DNA of 64,000 nt from Odiellus spinosus (taxonomy: Eukaryota > Arthropoda > Arachnida > Opiliones > Phalangiidae), in assembly GCA_963920705.1 (NCBI GenBank), contig CAWUCO010000268.1, positions 5,456,001 through 5,520,000 on the forward strand, given 5' to 3'. Below, piece by piece: positions 54,341 through 62,638 of this stretch; within the stretch, counting starts at the first letter, position 1, and each line of letters opens with the position of its first letter. Both the position numbers and the translations under genes were made by a program. The notes under the pieces are model-generated. The model was given only the letters and a program-made list of their open reading frames with translations. It was not told where the DNA came from and made no database searches.

Positions 54341-54475
54341 GGCTAGGTATTCAGCGAAACAATATCGTTTGACTGCTTAATATCTCGACGTCAACTTGGA
54401 AGTATTGGTTAGTCATTACTTTGAACTGCAAGGTGGAAGGATAGCGTCTCATCTTCATTAACTGACTGGCGTGCC

Positions 54476-54670
54476 ATGAAACACTCGACCATCACATTGT
54501 CAGCAGTATCTACTTATCATCTGCATAAGTCATTCTATGAAGAAACCTGCCTGCTAGAAAACCGCGCTATGCGTCAAGACTTTGAGGAAGTGGGAACCCT
54601 GAGCAAGAACTTCTACATCGTCAGCCTGATCATTGCATACATGGAAATATTTATTTTAACCATCACGTGA
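54476..54670 (+). CDS. Unrecognised 64-codon open frame, possible captured gene fragment
   Basis: I do not recognise the product. The ATG sits in a good eukaryotic start context (GTGCCATGA), and the frame is open upstream to about 54425, so the true start or an upstream exon could lie further left. From about 54425 to 54645 the base use is coding-like and richer in G and C at third positions than anything nearby; after CATACATGG it turns AT-rich. The predicted protein is polar over residues 1-43, with an acidic stretch near EEVG, and hydrophobic from residue 45 to the end (FYIVSLIIAYM), resembling one membrane segment. A TATA box lies 136 bp upstream and AATAAA 15 bp after the stop, so the cassette has the layout of a very short transcription unit. 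It is absent from units B-D. Alternatives: a captured exon fragment without function, or chance. Confidence 0.35.
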   Translation: MKHSTITLSAVSTYHLHKSFYEETCLLENRAMRQDFEEVGTLSKNFYIVSLIIAYMEIFILTIT

Positions 54671-54684
54671 ATTACGCTTGACTA

Positions 54685-54690
54685 AATAAA
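54685..54690 (+). promoter_or_regulatory. Polyadenylation signal AATAAA after the unit A frame
   Basis: AATAAA starts 15 bp beyond the TGA stop and is followed about 20 bp later by the GT/T-rich GGTGTTTTTATTTC, as expected for a cleavage and polyadenylation site. In AT-rich DNA the hexamer alone is weak evidence; its position relative to the frame is what supports it. Confidence 0.4.
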
Positions 54691-54852
54691 TCATATTTGT
54701 TATAGAGGTGTTTTTATTTCAATGTCACACATACTTGTTATTTTAAAACCTTTAACTAAGGGATACTGGTCTCTTGTTAATATTTTTAGGTTTTCGGCAA
54801 TATGGGTATCTAATTTTAGGAATTCCTGAAAAACTGTTACCCACCTATATTA

Positions 54853-54876
54853 AAAACAGGCCAGCTGGCCTGTTTT
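54853..54876. repeat. 24-bp perfect palindrome heading unit B
   Basis: Same sequence as at 53572-53595. Preceded by CCTATATTA, so ATT again lies directly before the run of A. Confidence 0.95.
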
Positions 54877-54969
54877 ATTTATAGGTGTCTCAAAATTTCA
54901 TTACAAAAGTCTATGGAGATTTGTCTTATGAGGTGGAATCTTTTTTGTCAATGATAACTGAGGTTTTCT

Positions 54970-55025
54970 CCTTCTTCTTCGTCTTCTTCTTCTTCTGCTT
55001 CTTCTTCTTCTTCTTCTTCTTCTTC
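54970..55025 (+). repeat. (TTC)n microsatellite in unit B
   Basis: TTC triplets interrupted by GTC and TGC. At about 38 bp longer than the tract in C and D, it accounts for the whole length difference between B (1949 bp) and C (1911 bp). Confidence 0.95.
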
Positions 55026-55739
55026 CGACCGCGAGTCCGTTTCATTGAGTGTTTGCATTCGAGAGAGAAAAATTTGTTAGGCTCGTGGGGTACTCTATAT
55101 TTTTCTATACGTTTCGGATGAATACTAAGACTGAGATAACAAAAGCTGTAGATAAGGTTGAAACACCGTGAAAGACGGCGTTTCATTGGGAGTTTGCATT
55201 AGAAAGAGAGAAATGTGTTAGATTTACAAGGGTGTTCTATTATATTTTTATTATACTTTTATTATGTTGAATACTAAGACTGAATAACAGTAGCTTTGAT
55301 TACGTTGGATAGGAAGACGGATAAAAAGATAACGTTGGTGTATGCATTTGAATAAAAAACTTGTGTCTAATTAAATATAAATAATAAAGCAGAACGCGAG
55401 AGATACAAACGATATATGTTTAAGTTTAAAAGATATAGGACGATGCCTAGAATTCTACGTATTGAGTCAAATGCAAAACAGTGTTTTTAGCGTTTATAGT
55501 GCGTATTGAATTTTTTTATCAATGATTATAAGCCACAGGGTACATAAACTTGGGTATTATACAATAGCCCAAATGGTATATAACGGTGAGATTTTGAAAT
55601 GTCTTAGAAAATGGACTCTGAGACAGACGTACAATAAATTGATTTAGTTATAAAAGTTGGCGGGAAATTTAAATGATGCTGCAGAATTTAAAGGAGTCTA
55701 GAAAGGATACGGATATAAGAACAAAATTGGACACACGCG

Positions 55740-55892
55740 CGATAGGACACAATATCGATGGGATATAATCTCGATGGGACGCAATCTCGACAGAACATAA
55801 TGTCGATGCAACACAATCTTGATAGACCGTAATCTTCATGTACATAATCTCAAGTGGAATCTTTATCGATAGTTCACAACCTCGAAAGGACA
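55740..55892 (+). repeat. Degenerate 16-bp minisatellite (about 9.5 copies) in unit B
   Basis: Successive 16-bp registers read CGATAGGACACAATAT, CGATGGGATATAATCT, CGATGGGACGCAATCT, CGACAGAACATAATGT, CGATGCAACACAATCT and so on, with one 15-bp unit. The consensus is about CGATrGgACaCAATCT. The same tract occurs in C at about 57650-57802 and in D at about 59562-59714. Confidence 0.85.
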
Positions 55893-55911
55893 TTTTGTTT
55901 CCTTGCCCTTC

Positions 55912-56050
55912 TTGTAATATTTTAGGTAAGGTTACGTTAGTTAATCACTCGAACTACGTCATCCCTACAACTAGTTAAACACTTGCTCTAACCCATTCCT
56001 CTTATAATATTATAGGTAAGGTTACGTTAGTAGAGTGCAACAGTCTCAGT
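55912..56050 (+). repeat. Pair of 90-bp direct repeats with GGTAAGGTTACGTTAG in unit B
   Basis: TAATATTTTAGGTAAGGTTA at about 55915 and TAATATTATAGGTAAGGTTA at about 56005 are spaced 90 bp, and both continue CGTTAGT. The counterparts in C are at about 57825 and 57915, and in D at about 59737 and 59827. A weaker third relative, ending CTCTTATAAT, lies at 60604-60667, outside unit D. Confidence 0.7.
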
Positions 56051-56184
56051 CTGATTTAGTTGCAGTCGACGCGAAGTCAGCCCCTTTTGAGTATTCGAAC
56101 TTTCGGTACTATCATGTGTTCGACATAATGAACTTTCGGACTCGTCGTCCAATTCTTACAATGGGATGTAAATACGTTTTTCAG

Positions 56185-56217
56185 TTGGCCTATCGCCAGT
56201 AGGCCAAATCCGTTTTT
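56185..56217 (+). other. Hairpin followed by a T6 run (unit B)
   Basis: Perfect 8-bp stem TTGGCCTA / TAGGCCAA with loop TCGCCAG, then ATCC and TTTTTT. Repeated in C (from 58095) and D (from 60007). It resembles the A structure in having CAGTAGGCC and CCGTTTTTT. Confidence 0.65.
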
Positions 56218-56314
56218 TAAGGGAAGTCGACGTAGTTTTTCGAGAGATAAAAGTCATTTGCGCCTATGGATAGAACACATTCTCTCTCTGTCATTCATGT
56301 GTTCAACATCGTGT

Positions 56315-56326
56315 AAAAAAAAAAAA
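56315..56326 (+). repeat. A12 homopolymer in unit B
   Basis: A run of 12 A residues between CATCGTGT and GTTGACGTC. It is retained at similar length in C (about 58225) and D (about 60137), so it is an inherited part of the unit rather than a fresh poly(A) tail. Confidence 0.9.
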
Positions 56327-56571
56327 GTTGACGTCTCTAGCCTGCTGCAGAGGTGGAAGTTCCGTGGTGACGCCTAGAATGTCTTAGCCTTCAGGGATTA
56401 GGATAGGCCAAGTAGAGGACAAGTAGTGGATAGATGCCTGGGGCCATCATCCTGTACATCTCTTGGACAGCAGAGTAAGGGAAGACTTACGTTTCTTTAG
56501 GAACAGTGCGGAGGACTTGGCATAGTTTTTTGCAAATATGTTCTTTAACGCGATGTTGTTTTTACGACTTC

Positions 56572-56629
56572 GTTTGCTTTTTTTTGCAGGGCTCTTTGAA
56601 TTTATGAGAATTATACGTGTAATAATAAA
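56572..56629 (+). other. Splice-acceptor-like site and AATAAA near the right end of unit B
   Basis: A pyrimidine run ending TTTTTTTTGCAG at 56589 is followed by GGCTCTTTGAATTTATGAG and, 35 bp on, by AATAAA at 56624-56629. The arrangement looks like a minimal terminal exon. It is conserved in C (CAG ending 58500, AATAAA 58535-58540) and D (60410, 60445-60450). Could be a fossil 3' exon or chance in T-rich DNA. Confidence 0.35.
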
Positions 56630-56801
56630 GTTTAATGTTTATTCTGGTCTCGATCGTCTCGTTAATTCTCGAGTAGATATTTTAGTATCTTAGTGGATGT
56701 TCATGGTAATCACTTTTCGTTATCTTTAAGTTAGCAGATTAAAACAACGCTAGTAAGGTCACGTCAGGCTAGTATATTTTATCATTCGAATTAGCCAATT
56801 A

Positions 56802-56825
56802 AAAACAGGCCAGCTGGCCTGTTTT
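56802..56825. repeat. 24-bp perfect palindrome heading unit C
   Basis: Identical to the other three copies; preceded by AGCCAATTA. Confidence 0.95.
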
Positions 56826-57649
56826 ATTTATAGGTGTCTCAAAATTTCATTAGAAAAGTCTATGGAGATTTGTCTTATGAGGTGGAATCTTTTTTGTCAA
56901 TGATAACTGAGGTTTTCTCCTTCTTCTTCTTCGTCCGACCGCGAGTCCGTTTCATTGAGTGTTTGCATTCGAGAGAGAAAAATTTGTTAGGCTCGTGGGG
57001 TACTCTATATTTTTCTATACGTTTCGGATGAATACTAAAACTGAGATAACAAAAGCTGTAGATAAGGTTGAAACACCGTGAAAGACGGCGTTTCATTGGG
57101 AGTTTGCATTAGAAAGAGAGAAATGTGTTAGATTTACAAGGGTGTTCTATTATATTTTTATTATACATTTATTATGTTGAATACTAAGACTGAATAACAG
57201 TAGCTTTGATTACGTTGGATAGGAAGACGGATAAAAAGATAACGTTGGTGTATGCATTTGAATAAAAAACTTGTGTCTAATTAAATATAAATAATAAAGC
57301 AGAACGCGAGAGATACAAACGATATATGTTTAAGTTTAAAAGATATAGGACGATGCCTAGAATTCTACGTATTGAGTCAAATGCAAAACAGTGTTTTTAG
57401 CGTTTATAGTGCGTATTGAATTTTTTTATCAATGATTATAAGCCACAGGGTACATAAACTTGGGTATTATACAATAGCCCAAATGGTATATAACGGTGAG
57501 ATTTTGAAATGTCTTAGAAAATGGACTCTGAGACAGACGTACAATAAATTGATTTAGTTATAAAAGTTGGCGGGAAATTTAAATGATGCTGCAGAATTTA
57601 AAGGAGTCTAGAAAGGATACGGATATAAGAACAAAATTGGACACACGCG

Positions 57650-57802
57650 CGATAGGACACAATATCGATGGGATATAATCTCGATGGGACGCAATCTCGA
57701 CAGAACATAATGTCGATGCAACACAATCTTGATAGACCGTAATCTTCATGTACATAATCTCAAGTGGAATCTTTATCGATAGTTCACAACCTCGAAAGGA
57801 CA
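57650..57802 (+). repeat. Degenerate 16-bp minisatellite in unit C
   Basis: Same copy number and same variants as in unit B. The tract was therefore inherited with the unit and has not expanded separately since duplication. Confidence 0.85.
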
Positions 57803-58712
57803 TTTTGTTTCCTTGCCCTTCTTGTAATATTTTAGGTAAGGTTACGTTAGTTAATCACTCGAACTACGTCATCCCTACAACTAGTTAAACACTTGCTCTA
57901 ACCCATTCCTCTTATAATATTATAGGTAAGGTTACGTTAGTAGAGTGCAACAGTCTCAGTCTGATTTAGTTGCAGTCGACGCGAAGTCAGCCCCTTTTGA
58001 GTATTCGAACTTTCGGTACTATCATGTGTTCGACATAATGAACTTTCGGACTCGTCGTCCAATTCTTACAATGGGATGTAAATACGTTTTTCAGTTGGCC
58101 TATCGCCAGTAGGCCAAATCCGTTTTTTAAGGGAAGTCGACGTAGTTTTTCGAGAGATAAAAGTCATTTGCGCCTATGGATAGAACACATTCTCTCTCTG
58201 TCATTCATGTGTTCAACATCGTGTAAAAAAAAAAAAGTTGACGTCTCTAGCCTGCTGCAGAGGTGGAAGTTCCGTGGTGACGCCTAGAATGTCTTAGCCT
58301 TTCAGGGATTAGGATAGGCCAAGTAGAGGACAAGTAGTGGATAGATGCCTGGGGCCATCATCCTGTACATCTCTTGGACAGCAGAGTAAGGGAAGACTTA
58401 CGTTTCTTTAGGAACAGTGCGGAGGACTTGGCATAGTTTTTTGCAAATATGTTCTTTAACGCGATGTTGTTTTTACGACTTCGTTTGCTTTTTTTTGCAG
58501 GGCTCTTTGAATTTATGAGAATTATACGTGTAATAATAAAGTTTAATGTTTATTCTGGTCTCGATCGTCTCGTTAATTCTCGAGTAGATATTTTAGTATC
58601 TTAGTGGATGTTCATGGTAATCACTTTTCGTTATCTTTAAGTTAGCAGATTAAAACAACGCTAGTAAGGTCACGTCAGGCTAGTATATTTTATCATTCGA
58701 ATTAGCCAATTA

Positions 58713-58736
58713 AAAACAGGCCAGCTGGCCTGTTTT
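58713..58736. repeat. 24-bp perfect palindrome heading unit D
   Basis: Identical to the other three copies; preceded by AGCCAATTA. Confidence 0.95.
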
Positions 58737-59561
58737 ATTTATAGGTGTCTCAAAATTTCATTAGAAAAGTCTATGGAGATTTGTCTTATGAGGTGGAATC
58801 TTTTTTGTCAATGATAACTGAGGTTTTCTCCTTCTTCTTCTTCGTCCGACCGCGAGTCCGTTTCATTGAGTGTTTGCATTCGAGAGAGAAAAATTTGTTA
58901 GGCTCGTGGGGTACTCTATATTTTTCTATACGTTTCGGATGAATACTAAAACTGAGATAACAAAAGCTGTAGATAAGGTTGAAACACCGTGAAAGACGGC
59001 GTTTCATTGGGAGTTTGCATTAGAAAGAGAGAAATGTGTTAGATTTACAAGGGTGTTCTATTATATTTTTATTATACATTTATTATGTTGAATACTAAGA
59101 CTGAATAACAGTAGCTTTGATTACGTTGGATAGGAAGACGGATAAAAAGATAACGTTGGTGTATGCAGTTGAATAAAAAACTTGTGTCTAATTAAATATA
59201 AATAATAAAGCAGAACGCGAGAGATACAAACGATATATGTTTTGGTTTAAAAGATATAGGACGATGCCTAGAATTCTACGTATTGAGTCAAATGCAAAAC
59301 AGTGTTTTTAACGTTTATAGTGCGTATTGAATTTTTTTTATCAATGATTATAAGCCGCAGGGTACATAAACTTGGGTATTATACATTAGCCCAAATGGTA
59401 TATAACGGTGATATTTTGAAATGTCTTAGAAAATGGACTCTGAGACAGACGTACAATAAATTGATTTAGTTATAAAAGTTGGCGGGAAATTTAAATGATG
59501 CTGCAGAATTTAAAGGAGTCTAGAAAGGATACGGATATAAGAACAAAATTGGACACACGCG

Positions 59562-59714
59562 CGATAGGACACATTATCGATGGGATATAATCTCGATGGG
59601 ACGCAATCTCGACAGAACATAATGTCGATGCAACACAATCTTGATAGACCGTAATCTTCATGTACATAATCTCAAGTGGAATCTTTATCGATAGTTCACA
59701 ACCTCGAAAGGACA
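59562..59714 (+). repeat. Degenerate 16-bp minisatellite in unit D
   Basis: Same register and copy number as in B and C, with a private CACATTATCGATGG variant in the second unit. Confidence 0.85.
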
Positions 59715-60620
59715 TTTTGTTTCCTTGCCCTTCTTGTAATATTTTAGGTAAGCTTACGTTAGTTAATCACTCGAACTACGTCATCCCTCCAACTAGTTAA
59801 ACACTTGCTCTAACCCATTCCTCTTATAATATTATAGGTAAGGTTACGTTAGTAGAGTGCAACAGTCTCAGTCTGATTTAGTTGCAGTCGACGCGAAGTC
59901 AGCCCCTTTTGAGTATTCGAACTTTCGGTACTATCACGTGTTCGACATAACGAACTTTCGGACTCGTCGTCCAATTCTTACAATGGGATGTAAATACGTT
60001 TTTCAGTTGGCCTATCGCCAGTAGGCCAAATCCGTTTTTTAAGGGAAGTCGACGTAGTTTTTCGAGAGATAAAAGTCATTTGCGCCTATGGATAGAACAC
60101 ATTCTCTCTCTGTCATTCATGCGTTCAACATCGTGTAAAAAAAAAAAAGTTGACGTCTCTAGCCTGCTGCAGAGGTGGAAGTTCCGTGGTGACGCCTAGA
60201 ATGTCTTAGCCTTCAAGGATTAGGATAGGCCAAGTAGAGGACAAGTAGTGGATAGATGCCTGGGGCCATCATCCTGTACATCTCTTGGACAGCAGAGTAA
60301 AGGAAGACTTACGTTTCTTTAGGAACAGTGCGGAGGACTTGGCATAGTTTTTTGCAAATATGTTCTTTAACGCGATGTTGTTTTTACGACTTTGTTTGCT
60401 TTTTTTGCAGGGCTCTTTGAATTTATGAGAATTATACTTGTAATAATAAAGTTTAATGTTTATTCTGGTCTCGATCGTCTCGTTAATTCTCGAGTAGATA
60501 TTTTAGTATCTTAGTGGATGTTCATGGTAATCACTTTTCGTTATCTTTAAGTTAGCAGATTAAAACAACGCTAGTAATGTCACGTCAGGCTAGTATATTT
60601 TATCATTCGAATTAGCCAAT

Positions 60621-62065
60621 ATCCCTTTAGCTAGTAATCCCTTGGTATCACCCTTTTCTCTTATAATTGACGAGTTCGGAATTGAAGCGAATCTTCCAGA
60701 GCCATGGCGCTATTGAGGTATAACATCGTTATGCCGCTTTCGTCGTTCTTATTCTAAACTAAGCGTAGTGGATGAATACATGGATGGAAACAAAGAAAGA
60801 GTCATCATATTATATGTAACGGCAAATTCGGACTTTATTTATATTTTCTTATATAACCTTTAAAATCTTTGACTCCTACCCTTTAATTCGTAAATACGTT
60901 TATTTGTAAACGGCAGAGACTCCGCCCCCCCCCCCCCCAGAACAATTACAGTCGTAGGGTGTTTTTTCTTTTAGGTCTTCCGATACGCGTATCTAGCTAG
61001 CGCGAGGTCGGAGGTTAGATTTGTAATAGTTCTTCTTGCACATGGACTTCCTTTTTTTTATAAATCGGTCCCATGTGTACTCAATTTTAAGAAAACTTTA
61101 AATTCCTTTTAGTTGCCATGCCCGCGTATGCCGCGTCATGGTACCAATTATATATTTTCCTACTTACTGGTATCCTGAGGTTGGACTGGAGACTTAAAAG
61201 CGAGAGGTCATAATTTTTAAATTGAGGTTAAATATACGGAGTAAGAAAAAGGCTTGATCGCCATGTACAAAATAAAATCTAACCGGGCAATCAGATGATT
61301 CGAAATCACGCGATGACGAGACGTCAGCGACCAGTATTCTGTATACATTTCAATCTTTAATTGTGCGCGTCAGTCCACCATTATTTGTGCGCGTCGTGTA
61401 ACGCGTCCTCACAGGAAAACGAGTGAGTTCAAAGCTATTTTAAAAGGGTACCAATTAATTAGGTCAAAACTATTAATCTAATAGCCCATGAGGTGCACCA
61501 TGGCAGACCAGTATTTATTAAGTGTTGTTAATAATTTTCATTAACCGGCAAATAAACTGAATGGTTTCATTTTAAATCTAAGTGAAAAATGAAAATTAAA
61601 CGGTATAAACCATCAAAATGAAAACAACGGCTTAAGCGATGTTAATATTCATCTAAATCGAAAGCACTTCTGAATTAAACTGTGTGAAATGAAATTTAAG
61701 AACTATAGTTTTATGCTGAGAGTATTGACGTGTTCGTTCTGCGGGAGCTCAAGGGAATATTTTTGAATATGGCAAAAACAAGAACTTAATCAATTTACTT
61801 TTAAAAAGATCGAATAACGTGCTGCGATCGAGATTAAAAAAGATGTCGCGTGCACCATAGGATATTTAATCTTAAACCACAGTTATAGGGCCCCATAATT
61901 TAGAACAACAATAACCGATTATAAAGTTTGTACAATATAAAATAATCATATATATTAAATCATTTCAATTTAAACTTGTAAATTTGCAATTTTAATTCTT
62001 ACCACTAAATTAAAAAAAATGGGTTAATTGATTTACAAGTGTTTAATTTTTCCAAAAGCAAACAC
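60621..62065. other. 1.45-kb single-copy segment inside the insertion
   Basis: Less AT-rich than the satellite, with CG-containing words such as CGCGTATC, GTGCGCGTC (twice, about 25 bp apart near 61365 and 61390) and CGCGATGACGAGACGTC. I see no open frame of convincing length, no tRNA or rRNA and no repeat of the other units, except the first about 45 bp, which resemble the 90-bp repeat of units B-D. Confidence 0.6.
60925..60938 (+). repeat. C14 homopolymer
   Basis: An uninterrupted run of 14 C after GACTCCG and before AGAACAATT. Such a run is rare in DNA this AT-rich and is prone to length error in sequencing. Confidence 0.9.
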
Positions 62066-62424
62066 AAATTATACAAAAACGTTGTTTTGCTTCGCACTTC
62101 AAAAAAGTGCATTTATAGGTAAGAATTTCAAACCCGTGAAGGGACAGAAATTATAAATTCACAGTGAAAGAAATATGAAAGTCACAGTCTAAGAAATCAT
62201 AAAGCTATAATTATTATACAAAAACGTTGTTTTGCTTCGTACTTCAAAAATGTGCATTTAAAGGTTAGAATTTCAAACCCGTGAAGGGACAGAAATTATA
62301 AATTCACAGTGAAAGAAATATGAAAGTCACAGTCTAAGAAATCATAAAGCTATAATTATAATAATTAATATGAATAAAAAATTTACAAAAAAATGACGTA
62401 TAAATTCGGCCTATCGAAACTTTT
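62066..62424 (+). repeat. Left arm of the foldback element
   Basis: Starts AAATTATACAAAAACG and ends CGGCCTATCGAAACTTTT. Subrepeat 1 starts at 62069 (CTTCGCACTTC, TTTATAGGTAAG) and subrepeat 2 at 62214 (CTTCGTACTTC, TTTAAAGGTTAG). The same two variants appear in mirror order in the right arm. Confidence 0.9.
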
Positions 62425-62638
62425 AATTATGCAGAAATCATTCTGTTGTAGAATTCACTCTTGGTAAGGGTAACTAAAAGCCAACTATGCGTGGAAAGGT
62501 AGAATAGCATAATACCAAATAGTTCCTGCCCGCGTTTTTAAAATGTTTAGTTGTTAGGATGGATGGTTGCAGTTTTCAGTTAGTAAAAGGAAACATTCGC
62601 CTCTTTATAAAGTTTCTAATCATTAAATCTACATAAGT
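62425..62638. other. Central single-copy segment of the foldback element
   Basis: 214 bp between the arms, containing AACTATGCGTGGAAAGG and GGATGGATGGTTGCAG. No open frame or repeat seen. Confidence 0.7.

Larger units (their letters stand above)
53571..54851 (+). mobile_element. Unit A: palindrome-headed repeat with a divergent right half
   Basis: Starts with the 24-bp palindrome, followed by TATAGGTGTCTCAAAATTTC, the (TTC)n tract, CCGACCGCGAGTCCG and GAAAGACGGCG, all shared with units B-D though diverged. Similarity to B returns at TGTCTTAGAAAAATGGACTC (about 54203; B about 55600) and ends near GGCGG at about 54265. The remaining 580 bp are unlike B-D and hold a hairpin with a T run, a TATA box and an open frame. 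A short internal duplication, AAAGCGAAAGACGGAATAAG, occurs at about 53993 and 54030. Unit A is the oldest or most divergent member. Confidence 0.75.
54852..56800 (+). mobile_element. Unit B: 1949-bp palindrome-headed repeat
   Basis: In order: palindrome, long interrupted (TTC)n tract, GAAAGACGGCG block, TGTCTTAGAAAATGGACTC block, degenerate 16-bp minisatellite, two copies of a 90-bp repeat containing GGTAAGGTTACGTTAGT, hairpin with T6, A12 run, a GC-richer stretch (about 56330-56520), a splice-acceptor-like TTTTTTTTGCAGG with AATAAA, and the end GAATTAGCCAATT. It is nearly identical to C apart from the microsatellite length and a few sites in the first 400 bp. No coding frame of note. Confidence 0.85.
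56801..58711 (+). mobile_element. Unit C: 1911-bp palindrome-headed repeat
   Basis: Same order of parts as B, directly abutting it. The first about 370 bp agree with D against B (TTAGAAAAG, short TTC tract, ACTAAAACTG, TATACATTTATT). From about 57255 onward it agrees with B against D (TGCATTTGAATAAA, TGTTTAAGTTT, TTTTTAGCG). Private difference: one extra T in GCCTTTCAGGG at about 58302. The pattern suggests exchange or conversion between neighbouring copies. Confidence 0.85.
58712..60620 (+). mobile_element. Unit D: 1909-bp palindrome-headed repeat
   Basis: Same structure as C. It carries most of the substitutions private to one copy (TGCAGTTGAAT, TTTTGGTTTAAAAG, CGTTTATAGTG after AACG, AAGCTTACG), so it is the most diverged of B-D. 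It ends at the same ATTAGCCAAT as B and C, but is followed by ATCCCTTTAG instead of another palindrome. The bases after it are distantly related to the 90-bp repeat inside the unit, suggesting the ancestral element ran on to the right. Confidence 0.85.

Noticed and set aside
53604..55186. Open frames rich in phenylalanine (plus strand) or lysine (minus strand) at the starts of units A and B
   Set aside because: They are translations of the (TTC)n tract; the frame changes length with the microsatellite and disappears or shortens in C and D.
55669..55893. 74-codon minus-strand frame, repeated in C and D
   Set aside because: It lies over the 16-bp minisatellite. It is repeated only because the unit is repeated, and I see no start signals or recognisable domain.
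55920..56035. Telomere-like words (GGTTACGTTAG)
   Set aside because: They occur only twice per unit, 90 bp apart, not as a tandem TTAGG or TCAGG array.
56185..56217. Bacterial rho-independent terminator
   Set aside because: Stem plus T run fits by shape, but the whole window is eukaryotic repeat DNA with no bacterial gene nearby.
53571..60620. Canonical Helitron with 5'-TC and 3'-CTRR ends
   Set aside because: The hairpin is followed (minus strand) by TTAAT rather than CTRR, and no TC start is evident; only a looser rolling-circle relationship remains possible.
61297..61307. tRNA T-loop-like GATTCGAAATC
   Set aside because: No matching acceptor stem, D-loop or anticodon arm could be placed around it.
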